From Notoacmeibacter sp. MSK16QG-6 (lineage in GTDB: Bacteria > Pseudomonadota > Alphaproteobacteria > Rhizobiales > Rhizobiaceae), in contig NZ_JAMYXM010000001.1 of the NCBI RefSeq assembly GCF_024158145.1, positions 1,488,001 to 1,552,000 of the forward strand: 64,000 nt of DNA, in the 5' to 3' direction. Below, in pieces: positions 8,766 through 17,884 of this stretch; positions within the stretch are counted from its first letter, which is position 1; every line of letters begins with the position of its first letter. The notes under the pieces are model-generated. The model ran no database searches, was not told the origin of the DNA, and saw only the letters and a program-made list of their open reading frames with translations. A program made the translations under genes and the position numbers.

Positions 8766-10178
8766 CTACTTCCATTCGCGTATATCGACAAAGTGGCCGG
8801 CTATGGCCGCCGCCGCCGCCATGGTTGGCGAGACGAGGTGTGTCCGGCCCTTATAACCCTGCCGACCTTCGAAATTGCGGTTCGAGGTGGAGGCGCAACG
8901 CTCTTCCGGCTTGAGCCGATCATCGTTCATGGCAAGGCACATGGAGCAGCCCGGCTCGCGCCAGTCGAAACCCGCCGCCTTGAATATTGCGTCGAGCCCT
9001 TCTTCTTCCGCCTGTTGCTTCACAAGGCCTGATCCCGGCACGACCATCGCGTCGACATGATCGGCGACCTTTCGGCCTTCGACGATCTTGGCTGCGGCGC
9101 GCAAATCCTCGATCCGGCCGTTCGTGCAAGAGCCGAGAAAGACGCGGTCAAGCTTGATGTCCGTGATCTTCGTGCCGGGCGTCAGTCCCATATAGGCGAG
9201 AGCACGTTCCTTGCTGGCGCGCTTGTTCTCGTCGGTGATCTCGGACGGGTCCGGCACGACGCCGGTTACCGAAACCACATCTTCTGGCGAAGAGCCCCAG
9301 GACACAATGGGCGGGAGATTGGCCGCATCAAGCTCGATCACACGGTCGAAATGAGCGCCTTCATCGCTCGTCAGCGTTTTCCAATACGCGATAGCCTGTT
9401 CCAGATGCTCGCCCTTGGGTGCGCGTGGCCGGCCTTTGATATAATCGAAGGTTTTCTCGTCGGGCGCGATAAGGCCAGCGCGGGCGCCGCCCTCAATCGA
9501 CATGTTGCAGACGGTCATCCGGCCTTCCATGGAGAGCGAGCGGATCGCTTCGCCCGCATATTCGATCACGTGGCCGGTTCCGCCGGCGGTGCCGATCTCC
9601 CCGATGATGGCGAGGATGACATCCTTGGCCGTCACGCCGTCGGGCAGTTGGCCATCGACCCTGACGAGCATGTTCTTGGCTTTTTTCTGAATCAGTGTCT
9701 GTGTCGCCAGAACATGTTCGACTTCTGAAGTGCCGATGCCGTGGGCGAGCGCGCCGAATGCGCCATGCGTCGAGGTATGGCTGTCACCGCAGACAATGGT
9801 CATGCCCGGCAGTGTGAAACCCTGCTCCGGACCGACAATGTGCACAATGCCCTGCCGGATATCGGCTTCGTTGTAATATTCGATCTCGAAATCAGCGGCG
9901 TTCTTGGCCAGCGCTTCCACCTGGATGCGGCTTTCCTCATTTTCGATGCCGAGATGCCGGTCGGGCGAGGTCGGCACGTTATGATCCACCACGGCGAGCG
10001 TCCGTTCCGGATGGCGGACCTTCCGGCTTGCCATGCGAAGACCTTCGAAAGCCTGCGGGCTGGTGACTTCATGCACCAGATGGCGGTCAATCCAGAGCAG
10101 GACGGTGCCATCTTCCTGTCGGTCGACGATGTGATCGTCGAAAATCTTGTCGTAAAGCGTGCGGGGTTTATCGGTCAT
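8766..10178 (-). CDS. leuC: 3-isopropylmalate dehydratase large subunit
   Basis: A 470-residue aconitase-family enzyme that, with LeuD, isomerises 2-isopropylmalate to 3-isopropylmalate in leucine synthesis. The three [4Fe-4S] ligand cysteines are in FLGSCTNGR (about C351) and GCSMC (about C411 and C414). Other signatures are [14 protein letters not shown] and [14 protein letters not shown]. An ATG three codons upstream (10187) touches the AAAGGG ribosome binding site directly, so the ATG at 10178 (nine-base spacing) is preferred. leuD is not in the window. leuC lies downstream of rplS but behind a terminator and a 301-base gap, so it has its own promoter. Confidence 0.96.
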   Translation of the reverse strand: MTDKPRTLYDKIFDDHIVDRQEDGTVLLWIDRHLVHEVTSPQAFEGLRMASRKVRHPERTLAVVDHNVPTSPDRHLGIENEESRIQVEALAKNAADFEIEYYNEADIRQGIVHIVGPEQGFTLPGMTIVCGDSHTSTHGAFGALAHGIGTSEVEHVLATQTLIQKKAKNMLVRVDGQLPDGVTAKDVILAIIGEIGTAGGTGHVIEYAGEAIRSLSMEGRMTVCNMSIEGGARAGLIAPDEKTFDYIKGRPRAPKGEHLEQAIAYWKTLTSDEGAHFDRVIELDAANLPPIVSWGSSPEDVVSVTGVVPDPSEITDENKRASKERALAYMGLTPGTKITDIKLDRVFLGSCTNGRIEDLRAAAKIVEGRKVADHVDAMVVPGSGLVKQQAEEEGLDAIFKAAGFDWREPGCSMCLAMNDDRLKPEERCASTSNRNFEGRQGYKGRTHLVSPTMAAAAAIAGHFVDIREWK

Positions 10179-10425
10179 GGTTGGCATCCCTTTCAGGGAA
10201 AATCAGGCAGTTGTAAGGGCTGAAACGGTGTTGGACCGTCAGCCTAGCCGCGCCAGGGCGCTGCCGGCGCGATGCGCATCGAAACGGTTCGGCAGGCGCT
10301 TTCTGTCCTGCAAAACGAAACCGTATGTCGCAATCTTCGCGCGTCTAATCATGGCGTCTTTGTATCAACCCGCAGCGTTCGCTTCAATGCATGGCCGACG
10401 GCCCGACCGAAATTCCTGCTCAACG
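10179..10425 (-). other. leuC upstream region without a recognised gene
   Basis: With the adjacent terminator, this is the only gene-free stretch of about 300 bases. It must contain the leuC promoter. I see no convincing -35/-10 pair, no leucine-codon-rich leader peptide and no clear attenuator, only scattered short GC-rich inverted repeats. Confidence 0.4.
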
Positions 10426-10456
10426 AAAAAAGCCGCAGCATATGCGCTGCGGCTTT
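10426..10456 (-). terminator. Rho-independent terminator after rplS
   Basis: Read on the minus strand: an 11-bp perfect stem (10456-10446 with 10439-10429), a 6-base loop, and a run of at least six U. It lies 24 bases after the rplS stop and separates rplS from leuC. Confidence 0.9.
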
Positions 10457-10479
10457 AGATATTTAAGTTTCGGGCCTTA

Positions 10480-10944
10480 TCAGCCTTCGGCGTTTTCAGC
10501 CTTGGCGGCGTCTTTCTCGGCCTGCTTGGCAGCGCGAGCCTCGTTGGCCGCGTTGCGGGCCTCATCGTTCAGACGACGCGCGCGGGCGTTGGTGGCTTCA
10601 GCAATACGAGCCGACTTGCCGCGGCGATCACGCATATAATAAAGCTTGGCGCGACGAACCTTACCGCGGCGCACGACCTCGACCTCTTCAACCATCGGCG
10701 AATAGACCGGGAAGACGCGCTCGACACCTTCGCCATAGGAGATCTTGCGAACGGTGAAGTTCTCGTTCAGGCCGCCGCCGGAGCGGGCGATGCAGACGCC
10801 TTCGAATGCCTGGAGGCGGGTACGCTTGCCCTCGGTCACGCGAACCTGGACGCGGAGCGTGTCGCCGGGCGAAAAGGTCGGGAATTTGCGCTGTTCTTCG
10901 ATGCGGGCGCATTCTTCCGCTTCGAGTTGACGAATAATATCCAT
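10480..10944 (-). CDS. rplS: 50S ribosomal protein L19
   Basis: A 154-residue ribosomal protein at the 30S-50S interface. The conserved body is residues 1-115, for example [25 protein letters not shown] and [14 protein letters not shown]. An Ala/Lys/Glu-rich tail (about 115-154) is a common alphaproteobacterial extension. The frame is open farther upstream, but the ATG at 10944 matches the family N-terminus [11 protein letters not shown] and has AAGGA nine bases upstream. It normally follows trmD directly; here a DUF4260 gene and 218 bases intervene, so an additional promoter is likely. Confidence 0.96.
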   Translation of the reverse strand: MDIIRQLEAEECARIEEQRKFPTFSPGDTLRVQVRVTEGKRTRLQAFEGVCIARSGGGLNENFTVRKISYGEGVERVFPVYSPMVEEVEVVRRGKVRRAKLYYMRDRRGKSARIAEATNARARRLNDEARNAANEARAAKQAEKDAAKAENAEG

Positions 10945-11162
10945 GTCTTCGATCCTTGTTCTTCTTCGGACCGCCAGAGCGACACCCGCCCGCAGCCAGT
11001 TATTGCTGGCCTGCATGATGAAAGCGGTGCGGACGGTCATTTCCCGCCGCAGGGTCGTGTTCACGGAATCCGTGGATGCTTCGTCCGGTCGTCTTGCCGG
11101 ATTTTCGCCAGCGCATACAGCAAAAGGCTTCGCCGATCAAGCGGCAGACGTGTCGGCGCTCC

Positions 11163-11543
11163 TCAAAGCTCTCCAAGATGAGTGTGCCGGAAACCTTCAC
11201 GCTTTTTGAGGCCGAAACCCAGCGTACGGTCCAGACCGATATGAGCTAGCCAGATCGCTGCGATATCGATGGAGAAATGCAGGTCGACCATCCAGCCGAC
11301 AATGGCAAGAAGGATTGGCCCCACCGTCATGTGGAAGATGTTATAGGTGACAGCGCCGATGACCGGGCCGGCCAGATAGCCGAGCATGGACAGGTCCGGC
11401 ACAAGAAGGCCGATCAGATAGATCCACCAACTGGCGGGCGCTGGCAGCTGCAGGTAGAGCAGCGTGGCCGCGCCAAAAAGGGCGAGACCTTCGAGCCGTA
11501 ACAACCAGTTCATGCCACTTTGTCGATGTTCGGCCATTCGCAT
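11163..11543 (-). CDS. DUF4260 family membrane protein
   Basis: A 126-residue small integral membrane protein of unknown function, recognised by the DUF4260 layout: LLRLEGLALFGAATLLYL, PDLSMLGYLAGPVIGAVTYN, a central hydrophobic helix, and the C-terminal HIGLDRTLGFGLKKREGFRHTHLG. Three to four membrane segments are likely. The gene begins four bases after the trmD stop and ends 218 bases before rplS, so it is probably cotranscribed with rimM-trmD. Alternative starts lie at 11537 and 11513. Its place inside the normally direct trmD-rplS pair is unusual. Confidence 0.8.
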   Translation of the reverse strand: MRMAEHRQSGMNWLLRLEGLALFGAATLLYLQLPAPASWWIYLIGLLVPDLSMLGYLAGPVIGAVTYNIFHMTVGPILLAIVGWMVDLHFSIDIAAIWLAHIGLDRTLGFGLKKREGFRHTHLGEL

Positions 11544-11547
11544 TCCG

Positions 11548-12234
11548 TCATTCTCTTTTACCGAGAAGATCGGGACGCCGTTCCGCCGTCAACCGTTCTG
11601 ATTGTTCGCGCCGCCATGCCTCAATGGCTGCATGATTGCCGCTTTTCAGAATGGCCGGCACGGTCCGGTCGTCCCAATCGGCTGGCTTCGTATAGTGCGG
11701 ATGTTCCAGAAGGCCTGTTTCGAAACTCTCTTCCGCGCCGCTTTCATCATTGCCCATAACGCCGGGCAGAAGCCGAACGATCGCGTCGAGAAGGGTCAGC
11801 GCGGCGGGTTCTCCTCCGGAGAGGATATAGTCGCCAATCGACACTTCCGTCAGACCACGCGCTTCGATGACGCGTTCATCGACGCCTTCGAACCGGCCGC
11901 AGACGATCAGTGCGCCTCGTTCCAAGGAAAGCTGCCGGACGTAATCCTGTGTGAGAGGTTTGCCACGCGGGCTCATGAGAAGACGCGGCACGTCAGGGGA
12001 GATATTTGCGCTGTCGATGGCGGCGGCGAGGCAATCGGGACGCAGAACCATACCCGCGCCGCCGCCGGCCGGTGTTTCGTCGACAGCACGATGCCGTCCA
12101 AGTCCAAATTCCCGCAGATGGATTGTCTGAAGCGACCAGACTCCCTCGGCAAGCGCCTTACCGGCAAGCGATTGGCCGAGATGGCCCGGAAACATCTCCG
12201 GATAAAGCGTCACGACGGTCGCTGCAAAATTCAT
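11548..12234 (-). CDS. trmD: tRNA (guanine-37-N1)-methyltransferase
   Basis: A 228-residue SPOUT-class (knotted) enzyme that methylates G37 next to the anticodon and prevents +1 frameshifting. Signature segments are [21 protein letters not shown] at the N-terminus, [26 protein letters not shown], the AdoMet-knot [11 protein letters not shown] and [15 protein letters not shown]. The start codon overlaps the rimM stop by four bases, so translation is coupled. Length is normal for the family and all motifs are intact. Confidence 0.96.
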   Translation of the reverse strand: MNFAATVVTLYPEMFPGHLGQSLAGKALAEGVWSLQTIHLREFGLGRHRAVDETPAGGGAGMVLRPDCLAAAIDSANISPDVPRLLMSPRGKPLTQDYVRQLSLERGALIVCGRFEGVDERVIEARGLTEVSIGDYILSGGEPAALTLLDAIVRLLPGVMGNDESGAEESFETGLLEHPHYTKPADWDDRTVPAILKSGNHAAIEAWRREQSERLTAERRPDLLGKRE

Positions 12235-12782
12235 TGAGCTTCAGTCCGATCGTCGTCGTCGGCCTCGTCGCGTTCGGAAACCTGGTCCGGCAGGACCAGT
12301 GTCAGTATGCCTTCGTCCAGATCGATGGCGGGCACAGTATGCTTGGAAAAGTCGACCATTTCACTGCCGCTACCCACCATGCGGATTTCCAGAATATCGC
12401 CAGCGCCAAAATTATGGACAGCGGCGACCGTTCCGAGCTTCTCTCCGCTTTCGCTCTTTGCGGTCAGCCCGATAAGATCGGCAAGGAAGAACTCATCCTC
12501 GTCCGCTTCGCCAAGCGCGTCTCTGGAGACGGATAGTTCGACACCGTTCAGCGCTTCAGCCGCCTCGCGGGTCGTGACATTTTTCAGCCGAGCGATCATC
12601 ATGGTTTTTTGGGGCCGGGCGCTCAGCACCTCGAAGGTGCGTCCATTATCCGTGGCGAGCGGACCGTAGGCCGCAAAATCGGCAGGGTTTTCGGTGAAGC
12701 TCTTGATCCGAACCTCGCCGCGAATGCCATGCGCCGCGCCAATTCTGGCGACGACCACCCGATTTTCATCGCTCTTTTTCAT
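12231..12782 (-). CDS. rimM: Ribosome maturation factor RimM
   Basis: A 183-residue 30S assembly factor acting on the 3' domain around S19. The N-terminal RimM barrel is visible ([25 protein letters not shown]), followed by a PRC-barrel from about residue 90 ([11 protein letters not shown], then DILEIR, then [13 protein letters not shown]). An acidic tail of about 20 residues ends the protein. It is the first gene of rimM-trmD-DUF4260 on the minus strand. rpsP, its usual immediate upstream neighbour, is about 25 kb away at 37733. Confidence 0.94.
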   Translation of the reverse strand: MKKSDENRVVVARIGAAHGIRGEVRIKSFTENPADFAAYGPLATDNGRTFEVLSARPQKTMMIARLKNVTTREAAEALNGVELSVSRDALGEADEDEFFLADLIGLTAKSESGEKLGTVAAVHNFGAGDILEIRMVGSGSEMVDFSKHTVPAIDLDEGILTLVLPDQVSERDEADDDDRTEAQ

Positions 12783-12868
12783 TCGGCGCGTGGTGCCTTT
12801 CTCTTTTGCTGTGCGCCAGAAGCACGGCTGCTTTCATTCCGTCAACCTTCTGCCGCTAGGATAGAGAT

Positions 12869-13822
12869 ATGAGCCGCGATGATTCGATTCTAACCTTTGC
12901 GACGCCGGAATTGCTGGCATCACGCTCCGCCTGGCTGAAAAACCTGGCGGAAGAGCGACGGGTCGCCGATCTGACGCTGGACGCCTATGAGCGCGACACG
13001 CGGCAGTTTTTCACATTCCTCACGCAGTATCACGGCCAACCCGCCAGTTTCGCGGTGTTGACGAAATTGAAGCCGACCGATTTTCGCGCTTTTCTCGCCA
13101 ATCGACGAAAGGCCGGTACGGGTGCGCGGTCGCTCGGCCGCAATCTTTCCGGTATCCGTTCGTTGCTGACCTTTCTGGAACGGCAGGGCCACGCCTCCAG
13201 TGCTGCCGCAACCGCCGCCAAGACGCCGAAGAAGAAGCGCAGCCTGCCCAAACCGCTATCGATCTCCGAAGCGCAACTGGTTGTCGAACTGGGTGAGCAG
13301 ATCGAGGAGGGCTGGATCGCCGCGCGCAACGCAGCGGTTTTGACGCTGCTTTACGGTTTGGGGCTCCGCATTTCCGAGGCGCTGGGCCTGCCCGGCGATG
13401 CGCTGACCGATCCGGAGCAGTCAACGCTGCGCATTACCGGCAAGGGCGGCAAGACACGGATCGTACCGGTGCTGCCCGCCGCCATCGATGCCACTGCTGC
13501 CTATCGCAAACTCTGCCCTTACGACCTTTCCGCCGACAGTCCGCTTTTTCGCGGAGCCAGAGGAGGCGCGCTCAATCCTGGCGTCCTGCAACGGGACATG
13601 CAGCGCCTTCGCCGCGCGCTGGGCTTGCCGGAAAGCGCAACCCCGCACGCGCTTCGCCACTCTTTCGCGACGCATTTGCTGTCGGCGGGCGGCGATTTGC
13701 GAACCATTCAGGAATTGCTGGGTCATGCCAGTCTTTCGACCACCCAGCTCTACACGGAGGTCGAGACAGCCCGGTTGATGGAGATATACGATAGCGCCCA
13801 TCCGCGCGGCCGAACAGGCTGA
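12869..13822 (+). CDS. xerC: Tyrosine recombinase XerC
   Basis: A 317-residue site-specific recombinase. XerC works with XerD at dif to resolve chromosome dimers, in concert with FtsK. The N-terminal SAM-like core-binding domain is about 18-110. The catalytic domain is about 130-310 with all residues in place: Arg167 (GLRISE), Lys192 (TGKGGKTR), His260 and Arg263 (HALRH), His286 (LLGHASLSTTQ) and nucleophile Tyr295 (QLYTEV). It is divergent from rimM. It looks like the housekeeping enzyme rather than a phage integrase, since no att-like repeats or cargo were seen; XerC versus XerD is assigned by resemblance only. Confidence 0.88.
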   Translation: MSRDDSILTFATPELLASRSAWLKNLAEERRVADLTLDAYERDTRQFFTFLTQYHGQPASFAVLTKLKPTDFRAFLANRRKAGTGARSLGRNLSGIRSLLTFLERQGHASSAAATAAKTPKKKRSLPKPLSISEAQLVVELGEQIEEGWIAARNAAVLTLLYGLGLRISEALGLPGDALTDPEQSTLRITGKGGKTRIVPVLPAAIDATAAYRKLCPYDLSADSPLFRGARGGALNPGVLQRDMQRLRRALGLPESATPHALRHSFATHLLSAGGDLRTIQELLGHASLSTTQLYTEVETARLMEIYDSAHPRGRTG

Positions 13823-13899
13823 TCCGGCAGCCATCGTGTTTCGTCGCGGCACACCGCGCGTTTACTCTTTGTGATGGCTATCGATGGGATAAAAGCGTC

Positions 13900-15003
13900 A
13901 TGAACGCGACCTCTTCCTTTCTTGCCCGTCTCGCCAGTCCTGCGCTGATCGTTGTCAGCCTGCTGCACGGCCTGCTTTTTGCCGGTTTTGCGGTTAGTCT
14001 TCTGCTGATCGATCCGGGTTCTGCCCGTGCAGAGGAAGCCGCCCGCTGTCAGGGCCGCGATCTGTTCGCAGAGCTTAAAGCACGCGATCCCAAGGCCGCA
14101 GCGAAAGCCGAAGCGGCCTTCGAAGCGATGCCCAATCGCCGGGGTCGTTTCTGGCGGATCGAGAAAGAGGGCGTTTCGCCGTCCTACCTGTTCGGCACCA
14201 TCCATACCACCGATCCGCGCGCTCTGGCTCTGTCCGGGCCGGTGGAATCGGCCTTCGAGAAGGCTTCGGTCTTCGTGATGGAGGCAGCCGATACGCGCAG
14301 CACGATCGCCGCCACGCTCGCTATGGCTCGTCATCCATCGCTCTTCCTCTACACGGATGGAACCAGCGCCTTCGATCAGCTGAGCGATGAGCACGGCGCG
14401 GCCGTAAAGGCGGCGCTGAAGCGGCGCGGCATCGATCCATCCACGGCGACCAAGCTGAAGCCGTGGCTGATCGCCGGCATGCTTGCCGCGCCGCCCTGCG
14501 AATTGCAGCGCAAGGCGTCGGGCTTGGTGTTTCTGGACAATGCGCTTGCCGATCGCGCTGAAGAAGCAGGCAAGGATGTCGAGGGCCTTGAGACCATGGT
14601 GGACCAGATGAAGGCGCTCGCCGCCATGCCGATGGAGAGCCACATTGAAGGCCTCGCCAACGCTGCCGAACTGGACAAATACGCGGCCGATATGACGGAA
14701 ACGCTTACCATTCGCTATTTGAGCGGCGACCTTGGCCTCATCATGCCGGCGCTGCAGGCGATTGGCGAAGATATACAGGGCGAACCGAGCGAGGAGGAGC
14801 TCGCATCGGTTGCCGACTTCGAAGAGAAGGTCGTGACGAACCGCAATCGCGACATGGCGGAGGCCGCCGAACCCTTTCTTCAGACCGGCAATGCCTTCAT
14901 CGCGGTCGGCGCGCTCCATCTACCTGGCGATAAGGGCGTGGTCGCGCTTCTTCAACAGGCGGGGTGGAAGCTCACTCCGGTTCCGCTCGGCGTTTCGCAG
15001 TAA
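13900..15003 (+). CDS. TraB/GumN family protein
   Basis: A 367-residue protein of the TraB/GumN superfamily. Some members are metalloproteases (Tiki), but the function of the bacterial ones is mostly unknown. An N-terminal hydrophobic segment (about 12-42) ends ARAEEA and can be a signal peptide or anchor. Family motifs are SYLFGTIHTTDPRAL (about 88-102), FLDNALADRAEEAGKDVEGLETM in the middle, and the C-terminal FIAVGALHLPGDKGVVALLQQAGW. The conserved GTIH histidine and the GALHLPG histidine are present. It stands alone, convergent with the AEC gene at 15020. Confidence 0.85.
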   Translation: MNATSSFLARLASPALIVVSLLHGLLFAGFAVSLLLIDPGSARAEEAARCQGRDLFAELKARDPKAAAKAEAAFEAMPNRRGRFWRIEKEGVSPSYLFGTIHTTDPRALALSGPVESAFEKASVFVMEAADTRSTIAATLAMARHPSLFLYTDGTSAFDQLSDEHGAAVKAALKRRGIDPSTATKLKPWLIAGMLAAPPCELQRKASGLVFLDNALADRAEEAGKDVEGLETMVDQMKALAAMPMESHIEGLANAAELDKYAADMTETLTIRYLSGDLGLIMPALQAIGEDIQGEPSEEELASVADFEEKVVTNRNRDMAEAAEPFLQTGNAFIAVGALHLPGDKGVVALLQQAGWKLTPVPLGVSQ

Positions 15004-15019
15004 TCACCCATCGCTCGTC

Positions 15020-16003
15020 TTAAAGAGCGTGGATCAGCGCCTGGCCGGTCGCACCGTTCATCAGATAGAGCAGTAAGGTCAGGCTGAAAAAGGACGCCGC
15101 CGTCATCACGATGAGCGCAAATCCGGCTTCGGCTCCATAACCGTAATTGCCGGCAAGGATCGGATAGACCGAAAAGGCCGGTAGCGCGCCAGTTACGACC
15201 AGCGCCAGGATCATCGGATGGTCGAGGTTCGCCATACCGAGAGCGAACAGGCCAATATAGACGCCGATCAGAACGAGCGGATGGATCACCAGCTTGCCGA
15301 TCACCGTCACAATCGCCTGACTGTTCATCCCGGTCAGTCCGAGAATAGCCAGCATCGCACCGACGTAAAAGAGAGATGCGCCGACCGCGACATCGGCCAG
15401 CAAGGCGAGTGGCCGCTCCACGACAGAAGGTATTTCAAAGCCCACCAGGGATACAGGGATCGACAGAGCGATGGCGATCATCAGCGGGGTGCGGGCCAGT
15501 CGACTGAGTGTCGCCAACACCGTTTTCCAGACAGAGCCGTAATGTCCGTTTTCACGTCCCTGCTCGGCTAACAAAAGCAGGATCGGCACCAGCATGACGT
15601 TCTCTACAATGAAATTGAGGGCGAGAATCTGTGCGGCAATATCCGGCAGGAGAATCAAGAAGACCGGAAAGCCGATGAACCCAGAATTGGGACAGGTCAT
15701 GCCCATGGACCGCATGGCGGCCTGACTTTGGTCGAGACCAGTGATCCTGCGGCTGAAGAGATAGGCTGCCGCGAGCATTACGAAGGAACCGAGCGCATAG
15801 GCCAGTACATAGCCTGGTTCGATCACCTCGCTCATCGGCCGGATCGCGACCGCCCGGAAAATGAGGGCGGGCAGCGCGATCACGAGTACGAAACGCCCGA
15901 CCCCACGAATATCCGCTTCGTTCAACAGACCGGATTTGGTCGCCGCAAAACCCACTGCGATGATGATGAAAACAGGGCCGGTGATTGAAATGATATCCAG
16001 CAT
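15020..16003 (-). CDS. AEC-family transporter
   Basis: A 327-residue membrane permease of the auxin efflux carrier family with about ten hydrophobic segments. Characteristic segments are GPVFIIIAVGFAATKSGLL at the N-terminus, CPNSGFIGFPVFLILLP in the middle, and the C-terminal GALPAFSVYPILAGNYGYGAE. The N-terminal and middle segments resemble malonate/organic-anion efflux members. It is divergent from the TRAP operon that starts at 16151, with a 147-base shared upstream region. A link between the two transport systems is possible but not shown. Confidence 0.85.
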   Translation of the reverse strand: MLDIISITGPVFIIIAVGFAATKSGLLNEADIRGVGRFVLVIALPALIFRAVAIRPMSEVIEPGYVLAYALGSFVMLAAAYLFSRRITGLDQSQAAMRSMGMTCPNSGFIGFPVFLILLPDIAAQILALNFIVENVMLVPILLLLAEQGRENGHYGSVWKTVLATLSRLARTPLMIAIALSIPVSLVGFEIPSVVERPLALLADVAVGASLFYVGAMLAILGLTGMNSQAIVTVIGKLVIHPLVLIGVYIGLFALGMANLDHPMILALVVTGALPAFSVYPILAGNYGYGAEAGFALIVMTAASFFSLTLLLYLMNGATGQALIHAL

Positions 16004-16150
16004 CCGTCAGCGGTCGCTTCTGCCGTTTCATCGATCCACCCCGGCGCTTGGCACGATGGCCGGCGAAAGGCAATCGGCCTTGCGGGCTTGCACGATGGGC
16101 CGTGGCCGTTACTGTGCGGATAATCATCGGAGGATATGGGAGGAAATTCG

Positions 16151-17173
16151 ATGAAACGATTGACACTCGTCGCGATGGCGGCGGCGCTCGGAACTGCTCT
16201 GACCGCGCCGGCATTCGCTGTCGAATGGAATGTCTCGGTCTGGGGCAAGCGCCGCGCCTTCACCGAGCATATCGAGAAGATGAAAGAGCTGGTGGAACAG
16301 AAAACCAATGGGGAGTTCACCATGAACATCTCCTATGGCGGTCTTTCCAAAAACCGCGAAAATCTCGACGGTATCTCTATCGGCGCGTTTGAAATGGCGC
16401 AGTTCTGCGCGGGGTATCACCGCGACAAGAACCCGACGATCACCGTGTTGGAACTACCGTTTCTCGGTGTCGACACGCTGGAACTGGAGCGCGACCTGTC
16501 GGAGGTCGTCTATGCTCACCCGGCAGTGAAGGAGGATCTGGCACGCTGGAACGCAACCATCCTGATGCCCTCGCCCATGCCGCAATACAATATTGTCGGA
16601 AAGGGCGAAAAGCCGGCCAAGCTGGAAGATTTCTCCGGCCTTGCCGTCAGGGCGACCGGCGGCATCGGCCAGGCGATGGAAAAGGTCGGCGCCGTGCCGA
16701 CATCGGTGACAGCGACGGAAGCGCGTCAGGCGCTCGATAGCGGCATCGTGCAGGGCGTCGCCTTCGCGCCCCATGCGCACATGTCGTATGGCACGGTGGA
16801 GGGCGGCCAATGGTGGACGACCAACCTCAATCCGGGCACGGTCAATTGTCCTGTCGTCGTCAACACGGACGCGCTGGAAGCGCTTTCGGACGAGCATCGT
16901 GAAGCTTTGATGAGTTCGGTGGGAGAATCGCTCGACTATTACGTCGAGAATTACAACACCAGCACCATGTCCAAGTGGGACCCGACGCTGCAGGAGAAGG
17001 GCGTCGAGAAAGTCACCTTCGGCGATGAGGAGATTGCCGCATTCGAGGAGAAGGCGGCAGGGCCGATCGCCAAGGCGTGGGTCGAAGAGATGAACGGGCG
17101 GGGTCTGCCCGGCCAGGATCTCTACGATCTGGTGGCCAAAACCATCGAGGAAAAGAAGGCGCAAAGCCAATAA
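16151..17173 (+). CDS. TRAP transporter substrate-binding protein (DctP family)
   Basis: A 340-residue periplasmic binding protein for a tripartite ATP-independent transporter. Signal peptide residues 1-21 (MKRLTLVAMAAALGTALTAP-AFA). The mature protein shows the DctP fold: VWGKRRAFTEHIEKMKELVEQ, GLSKNRENLDGISIGAFEMAQ, a central FSGLAVRATGGIGQAMEKVGAVP hinge region and VEKVTFGDEEIAAFEEKAAGP. An ATG at 16136 is in frame, but GGGAGGAAA just before 16151 decides for the later start. The ligand is unknown; such systems usually take up carboxylates. It leads the operon with the two permease genes. Confidence 0.9.
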   Translation: MKRLTLVAMAAALGTALTAPAFAVEWNVSVWGKRRAFTEHIEKMKELVEQKTNGEFTMNISYGGLSKNRENLDGISIGAFEMAQFCAGYHRDKNPTITVLELPFLGVDTLELERDLSEVVYAHPAVKEDLARWNATILMPSPMPQYNIVGKGEKPAKLEDFSGLAVRATGGIGQAMEKVGAVPTSVTATEARQALDSGIVQGVAFAPHAHMSYGTVEGGQWWTTNLNPGTVNCPVVVNTDALEALSDEHREALMSSVGESLDYYVENYNTSTMSKWDPTLQEKGVEKVTFGDEEIAAFEEKAAGPIAKAWVEEMNGRGLPGQDLYDLVAKTIEEKKAQSQ

Positions 17174-17209
17174 GGCGCGCCTTTCGGCGCAAGGGGCAGG
17201 ACCGCGTCA

Positions 17210-17881
17210 ATGGCGGGTGCATCGTCGATTCTGGCAAATGACAGCCTGGTATCGCGGCTGGACCGCGGGCTGTTCCGGGTCGAGGGCTGGCTGGCCCTTG
17301 TCTCGGGGCTCGCCGTCTTTTCCCTCATGCTCCTGGCCGTGGTCTCTGTCGGTGGCCGAAACTTTTTCGGCCAGCCTTTGCCGGGCTATGTCGACTGGAT
17401 CGAACAGGCGATGCCGCTGATCGCCCTTAGCGGCATCGCATTTGTCCAGCGGCTTGGCGGCCATATCCGCATGGATATTGTCGTCGGCATGCTGAAGGGG
17501 CGGGCATTGTGGATCACCGAATTCGTGACCACCTCCCTTGTCCTGTTGCTGGTGCTTGTACTCATTTACGGATCTTGGGCGCATTTCCAGCGCTCTTTCG
17601 ATTTCGCCGCGCCGCTCTGGTCGCGCGATTCCTCCATCGATATTGCGCTGCCGCTCTGGCCGGCCAAACTGGTCGTGCCGGTCGCGCTTTTCATTCTGGG
17701 CCTTCGGCTGATCCTTCAACTCTGGGCCTATGGCCGCGCCATTGCCAGCGGCACATCCGCCCCGGTTGCGGTTCCGCTGATCGAGGATGCGGCAACGCAG
17801 GCTTCGCGGGAGGCCGAAAGCGTTCACGATGTGCGGGTGGACGACGAAACCGTGCGCGATACGCCGATGAGCAGGGATTAG
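17210..17881 (+). CDS. TRAP transporter small permease (DctQ)
   Basis: A 223-residue inner-membrane subunit with four transmembrane helices (about 29-50, 62-85, 98-122, 150-175) and a long hydrophilic C-terminal tail. DctQ pairs with DctM to form the transport unit. Family cues are VSVGGRNFFGQPLPGYVDWIEQ and the helix FVQRLGGHIRMDIVVGML. It starts 36 bases after the binding protein and ends three bases before the large permease. Confidence 0.9.
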   Translation: MAGASSILANDSLVSRLDRGLFRVEGWLALVSGLAVFSLMLLAVVSVGGRNFFGQPLPGYVDWIEQAMPLIALSGIAFVQRLGGHIRMDIVVGMLKGRALWITEFVTTSLVLLLVLVLIYGSWAHFQRSFDFAAPLWSRDSSIDIALPLWPAKLVVPVALFILGLRLILQLWAYGRAIASGTSAPVAVPLIEDAATQASREAESVHDVRVDDETVRDTPMSRD

Positions 17882-17884
17882 CCG

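Noticed and set aside
12869-13822. XerC-type gene as integrase of an integrated element
   Set aside because: Its catalytic residues and length fit housekeeping XerC; no flanking att repeats, phage genes or excisionase were found, and the genes to its right are ordinary.
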